From: Bacillota bacterium
GTDB lineage: Bacteria; Bacillota; UBA4882; UBA10575
Length of the DNA stretch: 11,518 bases
Reading direction: 5' to 3'
Assembly (NCBI GenBank): GCA_003511465.1
Contig: DOID01000102.1
Span: forward strand, 1 to 11,518
The notes below the pieces were generated by a model that saw only the letters and a program-made list of their open reading frames with translations, was not told the DNA's origin and did no database searches. Below, in pieces: positions 1-7,485 of this stretch (positions within the stretch are counted from its first letter, which is position 1; each line of letters begins with the position of its first letter). Position numbers and translations under genes: made by a program.

Positions 1-1841
1 CGGGACATGGCGACAATCATTCCCTTGCCGAACATGACCTCCTGCCGTTGTTCAAAATGGGCAACCAGATCTTGGGCAACCAGTTTGATCCGATCAGCGC
101 TGCCAATCAACGCCTCCAACTTAGTCCACTTGCTCTTAGCTTTTTGCGTTTCCGTCAGTTCGGTCTCTGCCAATTCATCATCAAACTCTTTAATCAGTCT
201 TTTACCCTCTGCACTGAGGCTTATTTTGGCCAAGCGGCTTTCGTAATAGATGCGTACCGTCGCCCCGTCGGTGACTGCTTGGGAAATATCATAGATATCT
301 ACATAATTGCCGAAGACCGCCGGCGTATTGACATCCGTCCCTTCAATCGGCGTGCCGGTAAACCCGAGATAAGTAGCATTGGGCAGAGCGTCGCGCATAT
401 ATTTGGCAAAACCATAGACAATTCTCTGACCGATCACCTTTCCGCTATCATCTTGATCACTAAGCGTCTTCGCCTTGAACCCATACTGGGTCCGGTGGGC
501 TTCATCGGCAATAACAATGATGTTTTCCCGGTCAGAAAGCCGTTCGTAAACATTGCCCTCGTCGGGTTGGAACTTTTGAATGGTGGTGAAAACAATCCCA
601 CCCGATGCTACCTTTAAGAGGTCTTTCAATTGTTCCCGATCGTCCGCCTGAACCGGATCTTGCCTTAACAGTTGTCTGGAAACGGCAAAGGTATCAAATA
701 ACTGGTCATCCAGATCGTTCCGGTCCGTAATCACCACCACAGTCGGATTATCCATCGCTAGGACGATCTTACCAGTGAAAAAGACCATGGAGAGCGACTT
801 TCCGCTGCCTTGGGTATGCCAGACCACCCCGCCTTTGCGGTCGCCGACAGGTTGGCTTTTGACGCCGGGAACCCCGTAACTTTCCGGTGATTCTCTGGTA
901 CCCGCTGGTGGGGAGGATTCGTGTTCGAGCTGACTTGTCCCCACCCCATACCCCGATGCTCGAAGGGTCGATTCCACCGCCCGGTTGACCGCGTAATATT
1001 GATGGTAAGCCGCCAGCTTTTTGACGGTTTGAATGGTCACCAGGCCGGTTTCCTGGTCTTCCTTCTTGCTCTTTTCAAAGACAATAAAGTGACGGAGTAA
1101 GTCTAGGAGGGTCGCTTTATTCAGCATCCCTTTAATCAACGTCTCCAATTGCCCGATTAACGGCGACGCCTCAACCTTACCGTCGCTGCTTTTCCAAGCC
1201 ATAAAACGACTAAAATCAGCAGAAAGGGAACCGGCCCTCGCTTCCAAACCATCGGAGGCTACCAGAAAACCATTGTAAGTGAACAAAGATGGAATGACTT
1301 GTTTATAGGTTTGTAATTGGTTGAAGGCGGAACGCACCGTCGTATTCTCATCCACCGGGTTTTTCAATTCAATAACGACCAGAGGCAGTCCATTGACAAA
1401 AAGGACCACATCCGGTCGTTTCTGAACATTGTTTTCGATCACAGTCATCTGATTGACAACCGTAAACTCATTCTTCTCCGGGTTATTAAAATCAACCAAC
1501 CAGACCAGGTCGCCCCGACTTTCCCCGCCTTTGCGATAATTAACGTTGATCCCTTCGGTCAGCATCCGGTGAAAGGTTTCGTTGTTGGCGATCAGTTCCG
1601 GCGAGTTGAGCCGTTGCAACTGCTTAAGCGCATCCTCCCGAATCTCTGCCGGGATCGCCGGATTAATCCGGCTTACGGCTTTCTTAAGTTTGTCAAGAAG
1701 TAGAACATCCTCAAAAGAACGCCGGGCTGGACGTTCCCCGTCCGAAGCAATATCCGGACCATAGAGGTATTCGTAACCCTGCTGTTCAAGTAGTTCAATG
1801 GCGTATTGTTCGATTTCGGATTCGGTGATTTTACTTGGCAT
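1..1841 (-). CDS. hsdR: Type I restriction enzyme R subunit HsdR (N-terminal 613 codons, cut by window edge)
   Basis: Motor and nuclease subunit of a type I restriction complex: it joins HsdM and HsdS, translocates DNA with ATP and cuts at a distance from unmethylated sites. I translated it by hand from ATG at 1841; one frame stays open to position 3, so it is truncated only by the window edge, not broken. Seen in order: PD-(D/E)xK nuclease domain with RPDVV (D144), ELKNP (E158, K160) and a following QLQTYK; Walker A HTQGSGKS (342-349); DEAH (446-449); motif III GFTGTP (493-498); the sequence ends in MIVAMSR, typical of the second helicase lobe. Full family length is about 1000 residues. An in-frame ATG at 1850 directly abuts the AAAAGG at 1851-1856, so 1841 (9-nt spacing) is the better start. 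A Ser/Pro/Glu-rich stretch at about 297-333 lies before Walker A. The hamB-like stop lies 114 nt upstream. Confidence 0.96.
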   Translation of the reverse strand, partial: MPSKITESEIEQYAIELLEQQGYEYLYGPDIASDGERPARRSFEDVLLLDKLKKAVSRINPAIPAEIREDALKQLQRLNSPELIANNETFHRMLTEGINVNYRKGGESRGDLVWLVDFNNPEKNEFTVVNQMTVIENNVQKRPDVVLFVNGLPLVVIELKNPVDENTTVRSAFNQLQTYKQVIPSLFTYNGFLVASDGLEARAGSLSADFSRFMAWKSSDGKVEASPLIGQLETLIKGMLNKATLLDLLRHFIVFEKSKKEDQETGLVTIQTVKKLAAYHQYYAVNRAVESTLRASGYGVGTSQLEHESSPPAGTRESPESYGVPGVKSQPVGDRKGGVVWHTQGSGKSLSMVFFTGKIVLAMDNPTVVVITDRNDLDDQLFDTFAVSRQLLRQDPVQADDREQLKDLLKVASGGIVFTTIQKFQPDEGNVYERLSDRENIIVIADEAHRTQYGFKAKTLSDQDDSGKVIGQRIVYGFAKYMRDALPNATYLGFTGTPIEGTDVNTPAVFGNYVDIYDISQAVTDGATVRIYYESRLAKISLSAEGKRLIKEFDDELAETELTETQKAKSKWTKLEALIGSADRIKLVAQDLVAHFEQRQEVMFGKGMIVAMS

Positions 1842-1955
1842 AACAATCATCCTTTTGCAATTTGCTAAGAATTGTTAGGTGAATTCCTGAATACGGATCT
1901 AATCAAGTGCATATAGTTCTTGCAAAGATCCTCAACAACCTAAGCAACCTTGAAA

Positions 1956-4900
1956 TCATTCGCCTAACCCTTCTAGGACTCGCCAAATATCTCGATAAAC
2001 CAGCCCTGAATCCCCTAAAGCATTCTTCCAATCTTGTGTACTAAGTTTAATTAAACGGTTGCGAAGGGTAGGTAATGGTTCTTTAGTTTTATTACCTAAA
2101 TATTCAGCTAAAGGTAAAGACGCAAAACGGGGTACCCCTAAAAGGCGCAAAGCTATTGCCTCATCGCTATTAACCCCATAAAACACTCTTGAAGGAAGAT
2201 TACACAATTGTTTAAATTCATCATCAGGTAAGTTCGAGGCAGTAATGGCAAGAAGTGCACCCAACCCCCATGAAGCAGTTTGGGTCAACTTTCCGAATAG
2301 ATTCTGCCCACATTTAGTCATTGCTTTTATCTGACTATCATTATCACTTTTGAAATAGCGTTCTGATATTGTAAGGATTGATTCTCCATTTACCCAGTCC
2401 TTGATAATTAGCGCTAATTTTGTACCATTAGGAGTGTCTCCTCCTGTAACTGCTTCAAGATTCTCCCTCAACTCAGGAACTCTTAGCAAAATACCCATCA
2501 TTTGTTGTAGTATATTATTACCTGAATCAAATAGCGTACTTTCATCCCAAGAGTTTTCATTAATATCTCCCTTATGAGTTAGCACTCTCTTGATGCTCTG
2601 AAGCGAAAAACCTGTACTATCCACCAATTTTAATGGCTGATTAGGCTCCTGGAGATATTTTGAATATGCTTCGATACCGCCCAACAATCGTCGGGCAACT
2701 CTGCTATTATGCAACCGTAACTTTTCAAATCCCAGAGTACCACGGAGAACTTGCTCTATTTCTTCAAAATAAGAGTCCGGCTCTCCCATTTGACGGTAAG
2801 TATGTGCTAGATATTGGAGAAAACTTGACCAATCTGGGTTACGGAAGACGATTCCGCCTAGATCATATAATAAATCTTTTGAGTCAAGTGCGAGTTGAAC
2901 TAATGCGGAATTTAAATCGCCAGTTTGATTGTTAATAAATCTTCGTAAAGTTTCCGCTTTATCTTCGCTTTCTGCCGCAAGCGCGATTACACCTAGTTGA
3001 CCTTGATTGACACGTCCTGCACGTCCGGCAATATTCCAAAAGTCTTCAGGTGGCATATCTTCCCCATAGGGATATTGATGAGAGGCTAATACCACAGCAT
3101 TAACTGGAAAGTTGACACCTTGAGCAATAGTTGTTGTGGCAACAAGAAATTTTAACTTTTCACTTTCAAAGAGCCATTCCATCAGGCTGCGTATATCATC
3201 GGGTAGACCAGCATGATGGACGCCAATTCCATATTCTAAAAGCTCTATCAAAGGGAATTGGTCCCCTAATTCCATATGTAAATAATCTTGAACGAGACGA
3301 ATTTCGTCGGTCGGTTTCGATTTAGTGTTTATCTCTACTTTCAATTTTTCGGCCAGACTCCACACCCAATCTGGTCTTGAATGCATAAGGATAACAGGAC
3401 CTCTATCCTGAAGATATTGCGCTGTTAACGCAGCAATAGTACTTTGATTATTAACTTGAGAGAAGGTTTCAATAATATCTGTAGACTTTGGAATTTGAAT
3501 CCTTCCATCAATGGAAATTGTTTTACGTGAGGTATGTACACTTTCAAAATTTAAGATGTAATCAAAACTCCGTCCTTTTAACGCTTGGCCTTTTGAAGCC
3601 TGGATTATCCCGATCACGCGGTCGTTCGGCTGCCAATCAAGGGCTAGGCTTATATCATCCGAATTATGCCCTCCCAACCAGCGAGCAATTTCGCGGGCAT
3701 TCTGAATAAATGGTGTGAGCAATAAGAACTGCGCCCTTTCACATTCTTTGTTGATAGTTGCCAGTAGGAGTTCAAGCCTCAAGCCACGTCTGACGCTTTG
3801 AATATTATGTGCTTCATCTACTACTACCAAAGATAAAGGACGACCAATTTTCTTTTCCCAGCCCTGTCGTATAATCAGGTCAAACTTTTCCGGTGTAGTC
3901 ACAAGTACTCTAAACTTATGTTCTTTTTCGTCCTCCTGAAGGAGATTCATTTCTATTGTATCTACCTCCATAGCGGGACTCACTTGTTCAACGATAATAT
4001 TCAAAGGGGTAAAATCGCGCCGCAACTGTCGAGCAACCTGATTAACAAGGGTTCTAGTAGGCGCAAGGTATGCAACCCACCCTTCCTCCACTTCAAACTG
4101 GTTGAGCGCTTGAAGGATACGAAACTGTGCGATTAACGTTTTTCCGCTCGAAGTTGGAAGACTAACCACAACAGCGCGACGGCTCGAACCAAGGAGTCCT
4201 TTTTCGGCCAATGTTCTGCGCTGGGGTGGCAAAACGTCGAAAATAGCTTTGTCTCCGCGTCCACGCTCCACCAAGGTACGAACAAATTGCGTGACCCGTG
4301 AATTGACCGCACGAGTCACAGTCCAAATTGAATTCTCTACCATCTGCACTGAGGAAGCAGCCAATAAACGAGTGAGTGGTTCCAATTCGATCATTCTAGC
4401 ATATTCACATACATCTAAGACACGGTCAAAATGAGCTTCAAGCATCTGTCGAACTTGATAATTTCCGTCTACCACCCCGTCTGTAATAAAGATCGCGAAA
4501 ATTTCTGCGGCTTTTGCAAGATGATATAGTCCTATTAATTCTAAAGCGGACGCTTTCACTTTATGATTTTCGACACCATCCAAATATTGCTTTTCAAATT
4601 GGTTTTGAGCTTCACGAAGTTTGACAACACGTTCCAAAACGATATCTCGATCTTCCCATCCCTTTTTACGAATTAGCCTCAACCAAACATCTAAAATCGT
4701 AGCCCATGTACGTTCATCCCAACAATTGGATTTTACCGGTAGGTTATCCCATTCCCTCTGTCGAAGGAGCCGAGCAGCATCTGCCCCTTTATCCCCAAGA
4801 ACGCCCAAAGCTGCCATCCGTAAGAGTAGTATTGCATTTTCTGTTGGATCTACAGGTTGCGGCAAACTACGAAAAAGGCGGAAAGCATCAGCAGCACATT

Positions 4901-5114
4901 CCCGCATCATCTTCAGCTTGACCTCATCCTCCCCGAATCGGTCGAGAACCAAATCAAGTGCAACTAATTCTAAAGCATTTGCGATATTGCGAATAAACTC
5001 AAAATCCACTTCAGCATGGGAGTGTAGTAGCTCCTGCTGAATCTGAATACGGTTAGCCATTTTTAGAGCCATCGCCCGTTGTTCACTTATATTATCAAGA
5101 ATCCAATGACTCAC
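1956..5114 (-). CDS. hamB: Hachiman-like HamB, Ski2-type superfamily 2 helicase (1052 aa)
   Basis: Predicted ATP-dependent nucleic-acid helicase acting with the nuclease encoded just upstream. Seen: about 300 mostly helical N-terminal residues without a recognised motif; Walker A SLPTSSGKT (318-326, K325); APTRTL (351-356, Ia); TTPEKFD (406-412, Ib); VVDEAH (431-436, motif II); LLLTPF at 464-469 where SAT would be usual (III); VILMHSR (574-580, IV); HHAGLP (633-638), a hallmark of Ski2/Hel308-type helicases; VATTTIAQGVNFP (658-670, V); NIAGRAGR (694-701, VI); then about 350 C-terminal residues of unassigned function. The start is GTG at 5114, overlapping the upstream TGA by 4 nt (GTGA) with a strong SD at 5121-5130. 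In known Hachiman systems HamB senses DNA and holds or releases the HamA nuclease. The HamB name rests on partner and architecture; other Ski2-like defence helicases (such as AbpB) are the main alternative. Lower GC than hsdM and hsdR. Confidence 0.72.
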   Translation of the reverse strand: MSHWILDNISEQRAMALKMANRIQIQQELLHSHAEVDFEFIRNIANALELVALDLVLDRFGEDEVKLKMMRECAADAFRLFRSLPQPVDPTENAILLLRMAALGVLGDKGADAARLLRQREWDNLPVKSNCWDERTWATILDVWLRLIRKKGWEDRDIVLERVVKLREAQNQFEKQYLDGVENHKVKASALELIGLYHLAKAAEIFAIFITDGVVDGNYQVRQMLEAHFDRVLDVCEYARMIELEPLTRLLAASSVQMVENSIWTVTRAVNSRVTQFVRTLVERGRGDKAIFDVLPPQRRTLAEKGLLGSSRRAVVVSLPTSSGKTLIAQFRILQALNQFEVEEGWVAYLAPTRTLVNQVARQLRRDFTPLNIIVEQVSPAMEVDTIEMNLLQEDEKEHKFRVLVTTPEKFDLIIRQGWEKKIGRPLSLVVVDEAHNIQSVRRGLRLELLLATINKECERAQFLLLTPFIQNAREIARWLGGHNSDDISLALDWQPNDRVIGIIQASKGQALKGRSFDYILNFESVHTSRKTISIDGRIQIPKSTDIIETFSQVNNQSTIAALTAQYLQDRGPVILMHSRPDWVWSLAEKLKVEINTKSKPTDEIRLVQDYLHMELGDQFPLIELLEYGIGVHHAGLPDDIRSLMEWLFESEKLKFLVATTTIAQGVNFPVNAVVLASHQYPYGEDMPPEDFWNIAGRAGRVNQGQLGVIALAAESEDKAETLRRFINNQTGDLNSALVQLALDSKDLLYDLGGIVFRNPDWSSFLQYLAHTYRQMGEPDSYFEEIEQVLRGTLGFEKLRLHNSRVARRLLGGIEAYSKYLQEPNQPLKLVDSTGFSLQSIKRVLTHKGDINENSWDESTLFDSGNNILQQMMGILLRVPELRENLEAVTGGDTPNGTKLALIIKDWVNGESILTISERYFKSDNDSQIKAMTKCGQNLFGKLTQTASWGLGALLAITASNLPDDEFKQLCNLPSRVFYGVNSDEAIALRLLGVPRFASLPLAEYLGNKTKEPLPTLRNRLIKLSTQDWKNALGDSGLVYRDIWRVLEGLGE

Positions 5115-5905
5115 GCTGCTCCCCCTCCCTCAATCTGGCTGAGCAAGTCAGTGATCTCGAATGGCAAGTAAACAGCAATTAACTCACATGATGCCGGTCG
5201 AATTACAGTATTACCAAGAGCTTTACCGCGTCCTTCTAAATCGAGTTTATTAGGTGCGGTATCGCGAATAAGAATTCCAAATAGGGATGCAGCCTTATTA
5301 CCAGAATTTAAATATAATGCAACTGAATGATCAAATGCTTCTTGATATTCAGTATTCTTACAACGTGGTTGGAGCCATCTAAGCAGTTGGTATATCGTAC
5401 TCATATTTCGAGCCAAGTTATCGATCTGATGAACAAGGCCACTACGTCCTAACATAACCCCCGGAGGATACTTTGTTTCACTTGCGGTTTTAACTTCGCC
5501 TAAGACTAATTGAAAGCCAGAATCTAGAGGTACAAACCCAACAATATCTGCACCCGGCAGACTACCTTTGGCATTACGTTTATCACGTTCCATATTCCAC
5601 GGAAATACGACTCCACGGTTACTAATCAGTAAAGCTTCGGCCAATGCTTCTCCTACAGCCCAGGTTCTTTCTTCAGGGATTTCGGCCTTCAATACAGCTT
5701 CAAGATTTTCCTTTCCCATTTCAGTTAAGGCAAGACTCTTTAAATGGCTTTCGAACTCGTCGCGCCCTGGGGTATCTTTTAAACGCTCGGCTACTTCTCT
5801 TTGCATGAAAGAAGAAAGTTTTTCACTAGAGCAAAAACTTAATCCTTGCCAGGAAACACAGCTTTCGTTACCAGTATATTCAATGTTTACAAATGGTAAT
5901 GACAT
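5111..5905 (-). CDS. hamA: Hachiman-like HamA, DUF1837-type PD-(D/E)xK nuclease (264 aa)
   Basis: Predicted DNA nuclease effector of a two-gene defence system. Seen: a WAVGEALAEALL helix (82-93, E86), then GADIVGF (118-124, D120) and LVLGEVKTA (133-141) giving the E137-x-K139 catalytic pair. The arrangement GE ... D ... ExK is that of PD-(D/E)xK folds and closely follows the order in DUF1837/HamA proteins (RGE-helix, GFDAVH, LGExK). Length is normal for HamA. No signal peptide or membrane segment is evident. The ATG at 5905 follows GGGGTGAAAGA, a good SD, and lies 20 nt after the hsdS stop, so it is probably co-transcribed with hsdS; its TGA overlaps the GTG of the helicase gene, implying translational coupling and a fixed ratio. 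In characterised Hachiman, HamA degrades DNA after release by HamB. Family assignment is from remembered motifs, not a search; a different nuclease family paired with a Ski2 helicase is possible. Confidence 0.68.
   Translation of the reverse strand: MSLPFVNIEYTGNESCVSWQGLSFCSSEKLSSFMQREVAERLKDTPGRDEFESHLKSLALTEMGKENLEAVLKAEIPEERTWAVGEALAEALLISNRGVVFPWNMERDKRNAKGSLPGADIVGFVPLDSGFQLVLGEVKTASETKYPPGVMLGRSGLVHQIDNLARNMSTIYQLLRWLQPRCKNTEYQEAFDHSVALYLNSGNKAASLFGILIRDTAPNKLDLEGRGKALGNTVIRPASCELIAVYLPFEITDLLSQIEGGGAA
5121..5130 (-). promoter_or_regulatory. Strong Shine-Dalgarno setting the GTG start of the helicase gene
   Basis: On the minus strand AGGGAGGGGG lies inside the last codons of the hamA-like gene, 6 nt before GTG at 5114. 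It supports the GTG start and the GTGA stop-start overlap, and so coupled translation of nuclease and helicase. Confidence 0.7.
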
Positions 5906-5925
5906 TCTTTCACCCCATAGAAAGT

Positions 5926-7089
5926 TTATACTTCTACCCTTACTTCCCCGCTCATTAATTTTGGCAAGAGTGTATCGCGGAGTTTTTCAAGGGTGCGGAT
6001 TTGCTTGAAATTATATTGCAGTTTCGGTTCAAATCCCGATAATATTCGATTAAATAAAACAATAATTGATTGGTCAGGTATGCCGATTTCAAAATTTATC
6101 AAATGATCAACATTTACTCTTTGTCTACCACTAGAACCCTCTAGACAACCTTCCGCATAATCCCGAAAGCCTGTGTTTTTACTAAGTATATAAGAGAATA
6201 ATGGGTGAAGAATGTTTTCTGATCTCATAACAATAAATTCGGTTGATCCCCAACCAACTTGACCCTCTTTCAGAAAAGTTACATAAGTTGATTTTCCGTT
6301 TTCCAAGCAAGGAGTAATTCTAGCTAATAGGGTATCACCATTAATAAATTTTGTGCCAGAATTGTATTCTCTATCATACCATTCAATAGGATGAAAAACA
6401 TCGGTATTAACATTTGCCATTTCGAGATAGGAAGCTATCGTTCCCTTCGAAAGTGTTCTTACAGGATTGAACTCTACTAAATCAGATATTTGTCTAACTT
6501 CTCTCTTATCTGCCTCTTCCACAAACCACTGCCGGAAAAGCGTTTCTGCCATAGCCTCGAGGGTTTTGTTCTGGCGGTGGAGCAGGTCTATTTTATCGTC
6601 AAGGCTGGAAAGGACCAAGGCGATAGCGCGTTGTTCGGAAAGAGAGGGAAATGGAAATAGAACATCTTCAAAGGTACCTAAATTTATGTTATCCTGAACA
6701 GAACCTTCACCAATATGTTTTAATTCCTTTTGAAAATAAGTAAGTGTGTAATACGCAAAATCTAAGTTTACTTTCTCTTGATTTGGAACAAATCCTAAAA
6801 CACTATCAGGAAAACAGGCATCAAATGTAAGAATAGCTAACTCTGCAATATTCGCTGCTATGGTAATACACAAAGTACCTGCAGGCCATAATTTACTTTG
6901 CTCTAGGCCAGCTTCATTATAAGTTTGATTATACTTTCTTATATACTTTCTAGCTTCTCGAATTTCACCCGTCTGAATAAAGGGATATTTTCCTCCATAT
7001 AAATGAAAAGCATATCTCGGTCTATGTCTTGAACGACCTCTTTGGAGTAGGCCAACATCCCCCAACCTACATTCCTTCCACTCACCCAT
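5926..7089 (-). CDS. hsdS: Type I restriction-modification specificity subunit HsdS (387 aa)
   Basis: DNA-recognition subunit: it selects the bipartite target and docks HsdM and HsdR. Seen: a first target recognition domain (about 3-148) beginning WKECRLGDVG with YGGKYPFIQTGEI (31-43) and ending at the conserved junction LFPFPSLSEQRAIA (144-157); a central helical spacer (about 158-190, DDKIDLLHRQNKTLEAMAE); a second recognition domain (about 197-340) with GSSGRQRVN before its end; and a C-terminal helix with TLEKLRDTLLPKLMSGEV. Length and two-half layout are normal for the family. ATG at 7089 has an AAAGGTG site 7 nt upstream. It is separated from its usual neighbour hsdM by the hepT-mntA pair. 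Both recognition domains are strikingly AT-rich (about 27-30% GC in sampled lines) against about 47-53% in the conserved parts, as expected of exchangeable modules. The target sequence cannot be read from the protein. Confidence 0.95.
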   Translation of the reverse strand: MGEWKECRLGDVGLLQRGRSRHRPRYAFHLYGGKYPFIQTGEIREARKYIRKYNQTYNEAGLEQSKLWPAGTLCITIAANIAELAILTFDACFPDSVLGFVPNQEKVNLDFAYYTLTYFQKELKHIGEGSVQDNINLGTFEDVLFPFPSLSEQRAIALVLSSLDDKIDLLHRQNKTLEAMAETLFRQWFVEEADKREVRQISDLVEFNPVRTLSKGTIASYLEMANVNTDVFHPIEWYDREYNSGTKFINGDTLLARITPCLENGKSTYVTFLKEGQVGWGSTEFIVMRSENILHPLFSYILSKNTGFRDYAEGCLEGSSGRQRVNVDHLINFEIGIPDQSIIVLFNRILSGFEPKLQYNFKQIRTLEKLRDTLLPKLMSGEVRVEV

Positions 7090-7175
7090 CCAGCTTCACC
7101 TTTCCGAATTTCTCTAAAATCAACTTGTTCAGCTTCTCTCAAAAGTCCTTCAATTTCAGCTTTACTTACTTTCAC
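6939..7175 (-). CDS. Possible small overlapping ORF between mntA and hsdS (78 aa)
   Basis: A GTG at 7175, preceded by AAGGG with 5-nt spacing, opens a frame that overlaps the end of mntA by 14 nt, crosses the 72-nt gap and continues 151 nt into hsdS in another frame. The first 28 or so residues (from VKVSKAEIEGLLREAE on) look like an ordinary charged amphipathic helix; the part inside hsdS looks like a shadow of hsdS. I do not recognise it. It could be a tiny coupling ORF that carries ribosomes from mntA to hsdS, the remnant of a gene cut when modules were joined, or chance. hsdS itself is clearly the real gene in the overlap. Confidence 0.18.
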   Translation of the reverse strand: MKVSKAEIEGLLREAEQVDFREIRKGEAGWVSGRNVGWGMLAYSKEVVQDIDRDMLFIYMEENIPLFRRVKFEKLESI

Positions 7176-7485
7176 TCCAGCCCTTCCGGTAAATAACAAT
7201 CCCTTTAGTATCAATTTGCTCTTTAAGCGATTCGTTGTTAACCAGGGGATAGGCAACAAAATCAAAGAAATAAGGCAAGTAAGTATCTTCTTCGATGTTA
7301 AACTTCATCTTAGCAGCCAAGGAATGAGTTACCTTCTCTCCCTTCAAGGCGATATCCACATCCGAGGCGTCCTTAAAAGTACCCAACGCTCGGGACCCAA
7401 AGAGCACTGCTTCCTCGACTTCCGGGTATTCTTTAATGAAATTGATGATTTCCTTTAACTGAACGATACTTATTCCGTATTTCAT
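7162..7485 (-). CDS. mntA: MNT-type nucleotidyltransferase antitoxin MntA (107 aa)
   Basis: Minimal nucleotidyltransferase that, in characterised HepT-MntA pairs, neutralises the HEPN toxin by transferring AMP to a tyrosine next to its active site. Seen: the GSX10DXD signature (G30 S31 ... D42 V D44) with GSRALG and SDVDIAL, and a likely third carboxylate D75 in FFDFVAYPL. Length is normal for the family; there is no extra domain or signal peptide. ATG at 7485 overlaps the hepT TGA by 4 nt (ATGA), with AAGGGA 5 nt upstream inside hepT, so translation is coupled. It lies downstream of its toxin and 72 nt before hsdS. All catalytic residues appear present, so an active antitoxin is expected. 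Confidence 0.9.
   Translation of the reverse strand: MKYGISIVQLKEIINFIKEYPEVEEAVLFGSRALGTFKDASDVDIALKGEKVTHSLAAKMKFNIEEDTYLPYFFDFVAYPLVNNESLKEQIDTKGIVIYRKGWSESK

Noticed and set aside
48..617. A 189-codon plus-strand open frame
   Set aside because: It lies wholly within the motif-bearing minus-strand hsdR frame and shows no recognisable domain.
758..949. A 63-codon minus-strand open frame
   Set aside because: It is an alternative frame inside hsdR, across the linker and Walker A region, with no recognisable domain.
1..1841. hsdR as a pseudogene, since only short open frames are obvious here
   Set aside because: Hand translation on the minus strand from 1841 gives one uninterrupted frame to the window edge with all motifs in order; it simply has no stop inside the window.
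1842..1955. Terminator between the helicase gene and hsdR
   Set aside because: No GC-rich stem followed by a T run is present on the minus strand; only a 5-bp GGATC/GATCC repeat and a short AT-rich palindrome are seen.
4621..5040. A 139-codon plus-strand open frame
   Set aside because: It is antisense to the N-terminal part of the helicase gene, is rich in Ser/Arg as shadow frames often are, and has no domain.
7176..7265. N-terminal extension of the small ORF between mntA and hsdS
   Set aside because: This part overlaps the conserved C-terminal half of mntA in another frame; only the part from the GTG at 7175 has a ribosome site in the right place.
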